DNA from: Microbacterium foliorum
Lineage (GTDB): Bacteria; Actinomycetota; Actinomycetes; Actinomycetales; Microbacteriaceae
Direction: 5' to 3'
Assembly: GCF_006385575.1 (NCBI RefSeq)
Contig: NZ_CP041040.1
Location: forward strand, 3,348,001-3,412,000
DNA length: 64,000 nucleotides
Shown: positions 44,570-55,281 of the stretch, one piece after another
How positions within the stretch are numbered: position 1 is the stretch's first letter
How the letters are laid out: each line of letters opens with the position of its first letter
The notes under the pieces: model-generated
Seen by the model: the letters and a program-made list of their open reading frames with translations, nothing else
Database searches by the model: none
What the model was told of the DNA's origin: nothing
Made by a program: the position numbers and the translations under genes

Positions 44570-45001
44570 TCAGCTCCGGCCGCTGCCCGGGTGCCAGAGC
44601 ACGACTTCGGCCGAACGGCGGATGCGGCGGCCGCTCGGCACCGGGATGACCCCGGCGGATCCTGCGGCGAACACGCGCATGCCCGGACGATTGTCTCGCT
44701 CGGCGCGCAGCGCGGCGTCGAGCTCGGCGACGCGACGTCGCAGCATCCGGTTCTCGTCTTCGAGGTCGAGAACGCGCGCGATCGCCGGAAGGCTCATGCC
44801 TTCGGATGACAGCTGGGCGACCTCGCGGAGCTGTTCGATGTTGCGGGTCGAATAGCGACGAGAGCCGCCGGAGGTGCGACCGGGCACCACGAGTCCGATG
44901 CGGTCGTACTGTCGCAGGGTCTGCGGGTGAAGACCCGAGAGCTGGGCGGCGACGGCGATCGCGAACACCGGGGTGTCGGCGTCCATGCGCTGGTCAGCCA
45001 T
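44570..45001 (-). CDS. hspR: HspR, MerR-family heat-shock repressor
   Basis: This 143-residue repressor has the MerR winged HTH with the HspR signature HPQTLRQYDRIGLVVPGRTS and GGSRRYSTRNIEQL, then a coiled-coil stretch (LEDENRMLRRRVAELDAAL). In actinobacteria HspR binds HAIR elements together with DnaK. It is the last gene of the dnaK operon, 43 bp after dnaJ. Predicted targets in this window are the operon itself and clpB. The C-terminal ~35 residues are basic and variable. Confidence 0.95.
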   Translation of the reverse strand: MADQRMDADTPVFAIAVAAQLSGLHPQTLRQYDRIGLVVPGRTSGGSRRYSTRNIEQLREVAQLSSEGMSLPAIARVLDLEDENRMLRRRVAELDAALRAERDNRPGMRVFAAGSAGVIPVPSGRRIRRSAEVVLWHPGSGRS

Positions 45002-45044
45002 GTTCCCTCACCTCTTCCTCGGTGTTCGCGTTCGTCATGATCTT

Positions 45045-46034
45045 CTAGCGCCTGGCCTTCGCCATGAGGTCGGCGCGCGGGTTATCCGCCGGCTCGAGCG
45101 ACTGGAACTTCTCCAGTGCCTCCCGAGCCGCCTCGTCGAGGTGCGACGGCACCGCGATCTGCAGCTCGGCGAGCAGGTCGCCCGTGCCCTTCGAGGTGGT
45201 GACACCGCGACCCTTGACGCGCAGGACGCGCCCCGACGGCGTGCCGGGCGCCACACGGAGCTTGACCGTGTCGCCACTGAGCGTGGGAACCTCGATCGTC
45301 GCGCCGAGTGCTGCCTCGGTGAAGGTCACCGGAACGACCACGCGCAGGTTCAGCCCTTCACGGGTGAACACCGGATGCGGTCGCACCGCGATCTGCACCA
45401 CGACGTCGCCGTTCTCCCCGCCGTCCGGCGAGGGGCGACCGCGTCCGCGGAGCCTGATCTTCTGCCCGTCGGCGACGCCGGCCGGGATCTTCACCTTGAA
45501 CGGCTTGCCGTCGTCTCCCTGCAGGCTGATCGTCTCACCCTGCACGGCGGTGGCGAAGTCGAGCGTGGTGCGCGCCGTGACATCGGCCCCCTTCTGGGGT
45601 CCGCCGAAGCCGCGGTATCCGCCGGAGGTCTGCCCGAAACGGCCGGAGCCGAACGAGCCGCCCTGACCCTGATTGAACATCGCGAAGATGTCCTCGAAGT
45701 CGGCGGACTGCTGCTGCCCGCGCCCCTGCTGCCCGAACCGGCTGAAGACGTCTTCGAAGCCGCCTGCTCCTGCACCGCCCGCCGTGAAGCGTGCGCCCGA
45801 GCCCATCGCGCGGATCTCGTCGTACTCCTTGCGCTGTTCGGCATCCGAGAGCACCGAGTACGCCTCGCTGATCTCTTTGAACTTCGCCTCCGCCTTCTCG
45901 TCACCCTGATTGGAGTCGGGGTGATACTTGCGAGCGAGCTTGCGGTACGTCTTCTTGAGATCGGCGTCGCTGACGTCCTTCGAGACCCCGAGGATCTTGT
46001 AGAAGTCCTTGTCGAACCAGTCCTGGCTAGCCAT
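45045..46034 (-). CDS. dnaJ: DnaJ-type co-chaperone without zinc finger
   Basis: This 329-residue co-chaperone has an N-terminal J domain with the essential HPD (RKYHPDSNQG), a Gly/Phe/Gln-rich linker (about residues 85-145) and two C-terminal substrate-binding domains. The CxxCxGxG zinc repeats are absent, so it is a class II (CbpA-like) J protein, as often found in actinobacterial dnaK operons. It stimulates DnaK ATPase and delivers clients. ATG 46034 is 7 bp after the grpE stop. Confidence 0.94.
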   Translation of the reverse strand: MASQDWFDKDFYKILGVSKDVSDADLKKTYRKLARKYHPDSNQGDEKAEAKFKEISEAYSVLSDAEQRKEYDEIRAMGSGARFTAGGAGAGGFEDVFSRFGQQGRGQQQSADFEDIFAMFNQGQGGSFGSGRFGQTSGGYRGFGGPQKGADVTARTTLDFATAVQGETISLQGDDGKPFKVKIPAGVADGQKIRLRGRGRPSPDGGENGDVVVQIAVRPHPVFTREGLNLRVVVPVTFTEAALGATIEVPTLSGDTVKLRVAPGTPSGRVLRVKGRGVTTSKGTGDLLAELQIAVPSHLDEAAREALEKFQSLEPADNPRADLMAKARR

Positions 46035-46041
46035 CGATCAC

Positions 46042-46677
46042 CTACTCTGCGGGTACGGCGACGACGACCTTCGCGGGACGCAGCTCGACGTCACCGAGGC
46101 GGTAACCCACCTCGACGACCTCGAGCACCGTGGTCTTGTCGGCGCCCGGGGTGGGCTGCTGGAAGATCGCCTCGTGGCGCTGAGGGTCGAACTCCTCGCC
46201 CTTCTCGCCGTACGAGACGACACCGAGACGCTCGACGACCGTGCGCACCTTGCCGGCGATCACGGCGAAGGGCGTGCCCTCGACCAGATCACCGTGCTGG
46301 GCGGCGCGATCGAGATCGTCGAGCACGGGGATCAGGCCCTTGGCGGCCTCGCCCTTCGCGCGCTCGATCTCGACCTGGCGCTGCTCTTCGGTGCGGCGGC
46401 GGTAGTTGGCGTACTCGGCCTGGAGGCGCTTGAGGTCGTTGAGCAGCGCGTTCTCGGCGTCGGCGATCGCGTCATCCCCCGCAGCGGCCTCAGCCGTCTG
46501 GTCGGCGTTCAGGATGTCGTCGATCGTGAAGTCCGCGTCGTCAGAGCCTTCCGCAGCCCGGGCCTCGTCAGAGTCCGGGTTGTGCGGCGCGGGGCCGGAT
46601 GCCTGAGCATCCGACCCCTCGCTGTGACCTTCGGCGGGCTCAGGAACCTGATTGTCGTCGAAGTTCTTGTCCGTCAT
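46042..46677 (-). CDS. grpE: GrpE nucleotide-exchange factor
   Basis: This 211-residue protein has a long acidic N-terminus, a coiled-coil dimer helix (LLNDLKRLQAEYANYRRRTE) and the C-terminal beta domain (VVEVVEVGYRLGDVELRPAKVVV). It exchanges ADP for ATP on DnaK. Two bp separate it from dnaK. The N-terminal tail (about residues 1-75) is longer than in E. coli and is Asp/Glu/Ala-rich, as usual in actinobacteria. Confidence 0.95.
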   Translation of the reverse strand: MTDKNFDDNQVPEPAEGHSEGSDAQASGPAPHNPDSDEARAAEGSDDADFTIDDILNADQTAEAAAGDDAIADAENALLNDLKRLQAEYANYRRRTEEQRQVEIERAKGEAAKGLIPVLDDLDRAAQHGDLVEGTPFAVIAGKVRTVVERLGVVSYGEKGEEFDPQRHEAIFQQPTPGADKTTVLEVVEVGYRLGDVELRPAKVVVAVPAE

Positions 46678-46679
46678 GA

Positions 46680-48593
<1,914 letters not shown>

Positions 48594-48602
48594 TCAGGGA
48601 AA

Positions 48603-48623
48603 CCTGAGTCGCGATGACTCAAC
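48603..48623 (-). promoter_or_regulatory. HAIR element 1 of the dnaK operon
   Basis: CCTGAGT-N7-ACTCAAC has one mismatch per half-site to the HspR consensus and overlaps the -10 box and start point of the dnaK promoter. Confidence 0.75.
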
Positions 48624-48650
48624 TGTACTCCGACCTCCGGAGGCTGTCAA
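48622..48650 (-). promoter_or_regulatory. Vegetative-type promoter of dnaK
   Basis: On the minus strand TTGACA (48650-48645) and TACAGT (48627-48622) are separated by 17 bp, close to ideal for the housekeeping sigma factor. Confidence 0.75.
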
Positions 48651-48655
48651 ATGAA

Positions 48656-48676
48656 GTTGATACGACCTGGCTCAAC
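48656..48676 (-). promoter_or_regulatory. Degenerate HAIR element 2 upstream of the -35
   Basis: GTTGATA-N7-GCTCAAC keeps the TTGA and CTCAA cores of the HspR consensus. Its distance from site 1 is 53 bp, about five helical turns. Confidence 0.5.
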
Positions 48677-48713
48677 TTTATCCTCCGCCCGTCCGAGGTG
48701 GCAGACTGAGGCT

Positions 48714-49682
48714 GTGCGAACGCCTGACACGGACACCTACGACGTGCTCGTGATCGGCGGTGGCCCTGCGGGACTGTCCGCCGCTCTCAACCTGGGGCGT
48801 TCGCTCATGCGCGTGCTCGTGGTCGACGCCGACCGCCCGCGCAACGCCGCCACCCTGAACTCGCACGGCTTCCTCACGCGTGACGGGGTGGCCCCGCACG
48901 AGCTGCGCCGCATGGCCCGCGACGAGCTCGCCGCCTACCCCAACATCGAGGTGCGCACACGCGTCAGGGTGCTCGAGCTCCGCAGGTCGGCGGATGCAGG
49001 GGCTGAGGCTTCGGATGCAGGGGACGCCCTCTTCACGGCATCCATCGGCCGCAAAGATCCCACCGACATGGTCACCGCCCGGAGCGTGCTGCTCGCGACG
49101 GGTCTGCACGAGACCCTTCCCGACGTCCCGAACCTCCGCGGCTTCTACGGCATCAGCCTGTTCAGCTGCGCGGCCTGCGACGCGTGGGAGCTGCGGGGGC
49201 GGCGACTCGCCCTCATCGGAGAGACGCCCGACCTCGCCGACCGCGCTCGACTCATCTCGCGTTGGACCGAGAGCCTCACCGTCTTCACCCTCGGAGCAGA
49301 CACGGTCACGCGGGAGGAGGAGGCCGACCTCGCCTCGTCGGGAGTCGCCGTGCTGCGGCATCCGATCGCCGAGCTCGTCGGAGACCGCGGGCGCATCGAG
49401 GCGATCAGGCTGACCGACGGCACCGTCGTCGCCGTCGAGGGCGGATTCGTGCGGCCCGAGTGGCAGACCGATCTGTCGTTCCTGCACGGCTTCGCACCCG
49501 CGATCGACCGCGACGGGCACCTCGTCACCGATCGGTCGGGGCGCACCGACATCCCAGGGCTCTACGCCGCCGGCGATGCGGCGATCCCCGGCCCCCAGCA
49601 GCTGATCGTCGCAGCCGGCGCCGGCGCGAGGGTCGCCTCCGTCATGGTGCACGACGCGGTCGGCATCGCCACGGCGCACTGA
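48714..49682 (+). CDS. Thioredoxin-reductase-like FAD/NAD(P) oxidoreductase
   Basis: This 322-residue two-dinucleotide-fold flavoprotein has VLVIGGGPAGLSAAL at the N-terminus, a CAAC pair (FSCAACDAWELRG, about residues 153-156) at the position of the TrxB redox disulphide, and the terminal FAD motif GLYAAGDAA. Known TrxB has CATC-type sites, so disulphide chemistry is plausible. The NAD(P) motif is atypical: GxGxxA is replaced by LIGETPDLADRARL, so NAD(P)H use is uncertain. The GTG start follows CAGACT by 6 nt and may be leaderless. Divergent from dnaK; HAIR site 2 lies in the shared gap. Confidence 0.82.
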   Translation: MRTPDTDTYDVLVIGGGPAGLSAALNLGRSLMRVLVVDADRPRNAATLNSHGFLTRDGVAPHELRRMARDELAAYPNIEVRTRVRVLELRRSADAGAEASDAGDALFTASIGRKDPTDMVTARSVLLATGLHETLPDVPNLRGFYGISLFSCAACDAWELRGRRLALIGETPDLADRARLISRWTESLTVFTLGADTVTREEEADLASSGVAVLRHPIAELVGDRGRIEAIRLTDGTVVAVEGGFVRPEWQTDLSFLHGFAPAIDRDGHLVTDRSGRTDIPGLYAAGDAAIPGPQQLIVAAGAGARVASVMVHDAVGIATAH

Positions 49683-49704
49683 CTCGGCCGCCTCACCCGC
49701 GGAC

Positions 49705-49710
49705 TAGGCT
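49705..49710 (+). promoter_or_regulatory. -10 element of a leaderless promoter
   Basis: TAGGCT is followed by 7 nt and ATG 49718. Confidence 0.6.
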
Positions 49711-49717
49711 GACCGGC

Positions 49718-50416
49718 ATGACGCGCATCTCGCAGGTCTCTCCGCTGGTCCGCCTCGCCGCCGTGTCGGTGGTCGCCCTGGCGGTGCTGCCGCTGAGCGG
49801 GTGCCTGTACGCGCAGATCCCCGTGAACACGCCCGACGGCGACGGCCCCGACCCCTCCCCGACCGCGATCCCGTCGGAGCAGCCCTCCGACGAGCCCTCC
49901 GAGGAGCCCTCCGGCGATCTGCCCTCGACCATGACCTTCGCAGACGGCGCCGACATCCCGGCAGCGGCGTACATCCAGTGGGGCGACGGGCTGATCGCCG
50001 ACGACGGCTGGAAGATCGTCAAGCCGGACGACGGCAACGGAGGCTGGACCTACGGCACGATCGACGACACCTGCACGGCTCAGTTCTGGCAGGGCCTCAT
50101 CCCCGATGTGCCGACGGTGACCGGCGACGACAGCGTCAGATCAGATGCCATGCTTGCCATGCTCCTCGGTGAGGCGGACGCCGCCGCGATCACCCCGCTG
50201 GCGACGACCGGGTCATTCAGCTATCAGGTCGGCGGCAACACCGACGTCGAGAACCGGCAGGTCGTCGGCGAAGCAGCCGAGCGCCAGTGGGCGATGGCCA
50301 CGCGGGCCTTCACCGCGACGGGGGTCGGGCTCTACGTGATCGTCGACTGCACCGGCGGTGACATGCAGGCCACGATGGCCGAGGTCATCGACAAGAACGC
50401 CGTCGTCATCCAGTGA
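49718..50416 (+). CDS. Lipoprotein of unknown function
   Basis: This 232-residue protein has a signal peptide ending in the lipobox LSGC (Cys at about position 29) and a Pro/Ser/Glu linker (about 40-65) made of PSDEPSEEPS-type repeats. The globular domain has two cysteines (in DTCTAQFW and VDCTGGDM) that may form a disulphide on the cell surface. No recognised family. Leaderless start. Confidence 0.72.
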   Translation: MTRISQVSPLVRLAAVSVVALAVLPLSGCLYAQIPVNTPDGDGPDPSPTAIPSEQPSDEPSEEPSGDLPSTMTFADGADIPAAAYIQWGDGLIADDGWKIVKPDDGNGGWTYGTIDDTCTAQFWQGLIPDVPTVTGDDSVRSDAMLAMLLGEADAAAITPLATTGSFSYQVGGNTDVENRQVVGEAAERQWAMATRAFTATGVGLYVIVDCTGGDMQATMAEVIDKNAVVIQ

Positions 50417-50422
50417 CGCCGG

Positions 50423-50455
50423 CCGCCCGACATCCGCTCTGCTGAGCTCGGGCGG
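50423..50455. terminator. 8-bp stem terminator between convergent genes
   Basis: CCGCCCGA-N17-TCGGGCGG occupies the 42-bp gap between the lipoprotein and DUF3817 genes. Confidence 0.6.
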
Positions 50456-50458
50456 AAC

Positions 50459-50920
50459 TCACTTGCCGCCGGGCGGGCCCACGAGCAGCAGGATCACGTA
50501 CAGCGCGACGATGCCGACGGCGAGCAGGATCGCCAGAACCCACGGGCGGCGCAGGAACCAGCGCATGAGCCGGTCGTACCAGCGCGCATCGCGCGGGTCC
50601 TGCGTCTGCTCCAGTCGCCACTCGCCCGCCAGGCGGCCGGTGCGGTGCAGCCAGATCTCCATCGGGATCGTCGCGTAGGGAACGATGGCGCTCGCCACGG
50701 CGAGGGTCGCGACGCCGAGGTGCCAGCGCTGGTTGAGCGCGACGAGCACCGCCGTCGCGGCGTACGCGAGGAACACGAAACCGTGGATGCCACCGCCGAT
50801 GGTGACGACGACACCGGGTGCGCCGACGGCACGGGCGATGATCGCCGAGATCAGGATGGTCCAGGTGATCGCCTCCGCGATCGCGAGAACTCGGAACAGG
50901 CGGTCGGGTGTGCGGAACAC
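50459..50920 (-). CDS. DUF3817-family membrane protein
   Basis: This 153-residue protein has the DUF3817 core of three helices (FRVLAIAEAITWTILI, then IGGGIHGFVFLAYAAT and a third helix), a cytoplasmic loop and a fourth C-terminal helix that is not part of the usual domain. Function unknown; some relatives are found beside YlmG- or Bax-type membrane genes. GTG 50920 has GGAG 5 nt upstream. Confidence 0.8.
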   Translation of the reverse strand: MFRTPDRLFRVLAIAEAITWTILISAIIARAVGAPGVVVTIGGGIHGFVFLAYAATAVLVALNQRWHLGVATLAVASAIVPYATIPMEIWLHRTGRLAGEWRLEQTQDPRDARWYDRLMRWFLRRPWVLAILLAVGIVALYVILLLVGPPGGK

Positions 50921-50990
50921 GGGACTCCTCGGGTGGGGGTCCGTCCAGCGTATCCGGAATAGCTATGCGCCCCCGGGCGTTGCCGAAGGC

Positions 50991-51908
50991 ATGGTGACCG
51001 TCGACTCCGCAGCCCTCGGGCACGTGCTCGACTCCGTCGACCTCCGTGTCGGCATCGTCCGCCGCGTCGCCCTCAGCACCGGTGGCCTGCTGCCGATCCC
51101 CTCGGGCGCGGCCACCCTCGTCTACATCGCCGCGGGCTCGGTGCACGGGCATCCTCCACTGACCACCGGATGCCGTCTCGACGTCGACCGTGCAGCGCAG
51201 ATCGTGACCGTGGACGATCGCCCGCTGCACACGAACCTGGTCGCCGGAGACGCGTTCCTGACGCTCGGCCGCGCGTCGATCGCCCTCGAGGCCGGCGAGG
51301 TGACCGACCTCGTCGTCGTCGACCTCGAGTTCTCCGACAGCGCCGCGATGATCGCCGCGCTCCTTCCCGATCCGATCACCGTCATGTCGTTCGCCGCGCT
51401 CGAACCCGCTGCAGCCGCACTCGCCGGAAGCATGGGACCCACCGATCCCGCCACGTGCCCCTCACGCCAGGGCGACCCGGTGATCTGCCGGATGATGGCG
51501 CAGACCGTGCTGCTCTCGGTGATCCGCGCGTGGGCGGCGAACGGCTGCGCGCCGGCCGGCTGGCCCTCGGTCTCGAACGATCCCTTCCTCGATCGCGTCG
51601 TCGAGGCGATCCATGAGCAACCAGGGCGCGACTGGACGGTCGAGCGCCTCGCGAGCGTCGGGGCGATGTCGCGGTCGGTGTTCGCCGAGCGGTTCCGCAG
51701 CGCGATCGGCCGCTCGCCCGCCGACTACGTCACCGAGGTGCGCGTCGACGCGGCGAAGCGGATGCTGAGCGAGGGGCGCTCGGTCAGCGAGACGTCGCGC
51801 GAGTTGGGCTACGCCTCGGACGAGGGGTTCAGCCGCGCGTTCCGCCGCCGCACCGGGATGACTCCGTCAACCTGGCGCGCATCACAGCTCACCGCGGTCC
51901 CGGCCTGA
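50991..51908 (+). CDS. AraC-family regulator with cupin-type sensor
   Basis: This 305-residue protein has an N-terminal cupin-like effector domain (AraC_6 type; strands around GAATLVYIAAGSVHGH and DAFLTLGRA) and a C-terminal AraC HTH (about residues 200-300) with MSRSVFAERFRSAIG and SRELGYASDEGFSRAFRRRTG. A cysteine pair lies in the linker (TCPSRQGDPVICRMM), a feature of cupin-AraC regulators that could sense oxidants. ATG 50991 follows GAAGG. It converges on an MFS transporter gene that it may control. Confidence 0.85.
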   Translation: MVTVDSAALGHVLDSVDLRVGIVRRVALSTGGLLPIPSGAATLVYIAAGSVHGHPPLTTGCRLDVDRAAQIVTVDDRPLHTNLVAGDAFLTLGRASIALEAGEVTDLVVVDLEFSDSAAMIAALLPDPITVMSFAALEPAAAALAGSMGPTDPATCPSRQGDPVICRMMAQTVLLSVIRAWAANGCAPAGWPSVSNDPFLDRVVEAIHEQPGRDWTVERLASVGAMSRSVFAERFRSAIGRSPADYVTEVRVDAAKRMLSEGRSVSETSRELGYASDEGFSRAFRRRTGMTPSTWRASQLTAVPA

Positions 51909-51930
51909 GCCCACCGTCCCCGAGCCCCGG

Positions 51931-53136
51931 TCAGGCGAGCTTCGCCGCCGCGACGCTCCGGCGGTTCGACATTCCGAAGAGCACGGCGCCGACCAGCAGA
52001 GACACCGCCCCGAGCACGTAGACGAACTCCACGTCGAGCGTGTCGACGAGCAGCCCGCCGACACCGGCGGCGATCGTGATCGCTCCCTGGAATCCCACCA
52101 CGACGAGGCTTCCGCCGGCTTCGAGACGGTCGGGCGTGCGGTGCCCCACCCACGTGTTGATCACGAGCAGCCACGACGAGAAGAAGAAGCCCCAGACGAG
52201 CACGACGATCGCGATGCCGAGCACCGAGCCCGACAGGAAGATCATCGACAGCACCGACACGGCGATCACCAGTGGGGCGAACACTGCGAAGAAGCCGAAG
52301 GTGCGGTCGATGAAGAACCCGAGACCGAGGTTGCCGGCAAGGCCTCCGAGTCCGAAGAGGGCGAGCAGGAGGATGATCGTCGACGGCTCGATCTCGGGGA
52401 TGCGCTCGAGCGCGAGTCGCACGTATGTGTAGGCGAGGAAGTGACCGAGCACGACGAGCACGTGCCCGACCATGCCGAGCCCGATGCCCGGACGACGCAG
52501 GGTGTCGACGAGGAGCCGGATGCTGGCCCCCTGCTCGGCCGGGACCGACGGGAGCATGAACCGCAGCGCGACGGCCAGCAGCACCATGAGCACACCCGCG
52601 ATCGCGAACACCGTCTGCCAGTCGACGATCTCGCTGAGCATCACGCCGAGCGGCACTCCGGCGACGGTGGCGAGCGAGACGCCGGCCGAGGTGAACATGA
52701 CGCCCCGCCCGAGGTGTTCTGGGCCTGCCAGGCGTGCGGCGACAGTGATCGACATGGCCCAGAAGGCGCTGATCGCGGCGCCGAGCAGGAACCGCGCGAG
52801 CAGCACGATGATCAGGTTGGGTGCGATCGCGACGATGAGGTTCGACACCGCTGCGGCGAGCGCCATCCAGACGAGCAGCGAGCGGCGGTCGAGGCGGGGG
52901 AAGATCAGCCCCACCGTCGGCGCCACGATCAGACCGACGAGCGCGGTGACCGTGACGGTCTGACCGGCCTGACCGGGAGTCACGCCGAGGGCGTCGGCCA
53001 TCTCGGTGAGCACGCCGTTGGGCAGGAACTCGGCCGTCACGAGCAAGAAGCCCATCAGCATCAGCACGATGAGGCCGCCATAGCGGATGCTCTCGGTGCG
53101 GGCGGTCGTCACGGGTACGGGCGCGGTCGTCGTCAT
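51931..53136 (-). CDS. MFS efflux transporter (DHA1/AraJ type)
   Basis: This 401-residue major facilitator has twelve transmembrane helices and the DHA1 sugar-efflux/drug signature: GFLLVTAEFLPNGVLTEMA in helix 1, GPEHLGRGVMFTSAGVSLAT in the middle and VAGVPLGVMLSEIVDWQ as motif C region. Proteins of this type export arabinose-like sugars, drugs or metabolites. ATG 53136 is the natural start although the frame is open further upstream. Likely partner of the convergent AraC gene. Confidence 0.85.
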   Translation of the reverse strand: MTTTAPVPVTTARTESIRYGGLIVLMLMGFLLVTAEFLPNGVLTEMADALGVTPGQAGQTVTVTALVGLIVAPTVGLIFPRLDRRSLLVWMALAAAVSNLIVAIAPNLIIVLLARFLLGAAISAFWAMSITVAARLAGPEHLGRGVMFTSAGVSLATVAGVPLGVMLSEIVDWQTVFAIAGVLMVLLAVALRFMLPSVPAEQGASIRLLVDTLRRPGIGLGMVGHVLVVLGHFLAYTYVRLALERIPEIEPSTIILLLALFGLGGLAGNLGLGFFIDRTFGFFAVFAPLVIAVSVLSMIFLSGSVLGIAIVVLVWGFFFSSWLLVINTWVGHRTPDRLEAGGSLVVVGFQGAITIAAGVGGLLVDTLDVEFVYVLGAVSLLVGAVLFGMSNRRSVAAAKLA

Positions 53137-53259
53137 GGTTCCACGCTCGCAGGTGTCGGGGGCGCTCGCCCGACGCGGCGTCCACGGCATCCGACCATTC
53201 GTCCGGACCGCGCGACCAGACGGGAAACCCGGGTCTGGACAGCATCCGACCGCACCCCC

Positions 53260-53265
53260 TAGGCT
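53260..53265 (+). promoter_or_regulatory. -10 element upstream of the RIO-kinase gene
   Basis: TAGGCT at this position would give a 5' leader of about 140 nt that contains the small ORF at 53317. Confidence 0.4.
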
Positions 53266-53316
53266 CGACGACGCACCGGGGTTCTCCCGGAAGGCCCAGC
53301 GAGAGGAGTGGATGAC

Positions 53317-53379
53317 ATGAACACCGTCTCTGTCGTGCCCCTCGCCGACATCCTTCCTCTCGAGGCCTCCCGCTCCTGA
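53317..53379 (+). CDS. Possible 20-residue leader peptide
   Basis: An ATG with GAGAGGAG upstream opens MNTVSVVPLADILPLEASRS, ending 34 bp before the kinase start. An in-frame GTG at 53308 would add three residues. It may be translated; no conservation data are available. Confidence 0.35.
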   Translation: MNTVSVVPLADILPLEASRS

Positions 53380-53413
53380 TCCGCGCGTGGCCTCCCTCTC
53401 TCGGAGCCACATC

Positions 53414-54307
53414 GTGTCTGATCTCTTCGCTTCTTCAGAAGCATCCGCCTCTTCTCGTCTTTCCGCTGCGTCGACGTTCGACGCCTCTCCTTTCGAATCC
53501 GTTCCCACGTTCGCCGACGTCGAACCCGGCGACCAGCAGCGCTGGACCACCTGGCCGGCGATCACGCCGTCGGAGCGTGGACCGCTCCCCTGGCCCGACT
53601 GGGTCGTGACGAGCGCCGGCGCGCTCGACACCGAACTCGGCATCCTCAAGACCGGCAAGGAGGCCGACGTGTTCCTGCTCGAACGCGCCGTGCCGGACGA
53701 CCCGACCCAGCGCACTCTGCTCGCGGCCAAGCGATACCGCGACAGCGACCACAGCAGCTTCCACCGCTCGGGCGTCTACACCGAGGGCCGCAGCACCAGG
53801 AACACCCGCGACACCCGCGCCCTCGCGAAGAAGTCCGAGCACGGCCGAGCCGTCGCCGCCGCGCAGTGGTCGTTCGCGGAGTTCGACGCGCTGAGCCGCA
53901 TGTGGGAACTCGGAGCGCCCGTGCCCTACCCCGTGCAGGTCAACGGCACGGAGCTGCTGATGGAGTTCATCGGCAGCGATTCGGGGGTCGCGGCGCCCCG
54001 GCTGGCGGCCGTGCGCAGCGATCGGGCCGAACTCGACGGTCTCTTCGACCAGGTCGTCGACCTCATGCGCATCTTCGCCACGGCGGGCTTCGCCCATGGC
54101 GACCTCTCGGCGTACAACCTGCTCGTGCACGACGGGCGCGTGCGGGTGATCGACCTGCCGCAGATCGTCGACATCATCGCGAACCCGCAGGGACTCGACC
54201 TGCTGCATCGCGACTGCGTCAACATCTGCGACTGGTTCACCCGCCGCCGCGTCGAGCGCGACGCAGAGGAGCTCTTCGCAGAGATGCTCGCGGCGTCGTA
54301 TGCGTGA
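53414..54307 (+). CDS. RIO-type atypical serine/threonine kinase
   Basis: This 297-residue protein has the RIO kinase elements GILKTGKEADVFLLE (ATP loop), AAKRYRD (lysine), HGDLSAYNLLVHDGRV (catalytic loop) and VIDLPQIVD (metal Asp), followed by a C-terminal helical region. Bacterial RIO1-like kinases are found in many actinobacteria; their substrates are unknown. GTG 53414 is taken for its GGAG 7 nt upstream; a GTG at 53387 lacks a ribosome site. The N-terminal ~45 residues are Ser/Ala-rich and disordered. Confidence 0.85.
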   Translation: MSDLFASSEASASSRLSAASTFDASPFESVPTFADVEPGDQQRWTTWPAITPSERGPLPWPDWVVTSAGALDTELGILKTGKEADVFLLERAVPDDPTQRTLLAAKRYRDSDHSSFHRSGVYTEGRSTRNTRDTRALAKKSEHGRAVAAAQWSFAEFDALSRMWELGAPVPYPVQVNGTELLMEFIGSDSGVAAPRLAAVRSDRAELDGLFDQVVDLMRIFATAGFAHGDLSAYNLLVHDGRVRVIDLPQIVDIIANPQGLDLLHRDCVNICDWFTRRRVERDAEELFAEMLAASYA

Positions 54308-54328
54308 GCGGCGCCGTCGACGTGACCC

Positions 54329-55279
54329 TCAGTCGCGGCCGATGCGGGCGGCGAGCAGCGACACCAGCTCGTACACGACGTGGCTCGCCGCGATGCCGGT
54401 GATCTGCGCGTGGTCGTAGGCGGGTGACACCTCGACGACGTCTGCGCCGACGATGTCGCGATCGCTCAGCGCACGCAGGATCCGCAGCAGCTCGCGGCTG
54501 GTGAGCCCACCCGCCTCGGGCGTGCCGGTGCCGGGGGCGTGGGCGGGGTCGAGCACGTCGATGTCGATCGACACATAGAGCGGCTTGTCGCCGACGCGCT
54601 GCAGGATGCGCTGGATGCCGGCCTCGACGCCGTGCTCTTCGATGTACTCGCTCGACACGATCGAGAAGCCCAGGCGCTCATCGTCTTCGAGGTCCTGCTT
54701 CGAGTACAGCGGCCCTCGGGTGCCCACATGGCAGCTCGCGGTGAGGTCGATCAGCCCCTCCTCGCTCGCCCTGCGGAACGGTGTGCCGTGGGTGATCGGT
54801 GCACCGAAGTAGGTGTCCCACGTGTCGAGGTGCGCGTCGAAGTGCAGCACGGCGACCGGGCCGTGCTTCGCCGCCACCGCCCGCAGCAGCGGCAGCGCGA
54901 CCGTGTGGTCGCCACCGATCGTGACGATGCGCTGCACCTGCTCGCCGAGCGCGAGCGCGGCGCGTTCGACCTCGGTCACCGCCTCGGTGAGGTCGAACGG
55001 ATTGACCGGGATGTCACCGGCATCCACCACCTGCGCGACCGCGAACGGCGACACGTCCTGCGCGGGGTTGTAGGGGCGCAGCAGGCGCGAGGACTCGCGC
55101 ACGTGCGACGGGCCGAAGCGGGTGCCCGGCCGGTAGCTCACGCCGGAGTCGAAGGGGATGCCGACGACGGCGATGTCGGCGCGAGGCACGTCTTCGATCC
55201 GCGGCAGACGGGCGAAGGTCGCGATCCCCGAGTACCGGGGATTCACGGAGGCGTCGATGGGGCCCACGTTCTCTGTCAT
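54329..55279 (-). CDS. Agmatinase-family ureohydrolase
   Basis: This 316-residue binuclear-manganese enzyme hydrolyses a guanidino group to urea. Metal-site motifs are [21 protein letters not shown] and [20 protein letters not shown]. The family includes agmatinase, guanidinobutyrase and guanidinopropionase, not separable from the active-site motifs alone. Its upstream neighbour is a ThDP enzyme resembling 2-ketoarginine decarboxylase, which favours 4-guanidinobutyrate as substrate. ATG 55279 lies 2 bp after that gene's stop. Last gene of the operon. Confidence 0.88.
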   Translation of the reverse strand: MTENVGPIDASVNPRYSGIATFARLPRIEDVPRADIAVVGIPFDSGVSYRPGTRFGPSHVRESSRLLRPYNPAQDVSPFAVAQVVDAGDIPVNPFDLTEAVTEVERAALALGEQVQRIVTIGGDHTVALPLLRAVAAKHGPVAVLHFDAHLDTWDTYFGAPITHGTPFRRASEEGLIDLTASCHVGTRGPLYSKQDLEDDERLGFSIVSSEYIEEHGVEAGIQRILQRVGDKPLYVSIDIDVLDPAHAPGTGTPEAGGLTSRELLRILRALSDRDIVGADVVEVSPAYDHAQITGIAASHVVYELVSLLAARIGRD

Positions 55280-55281
55280 GT

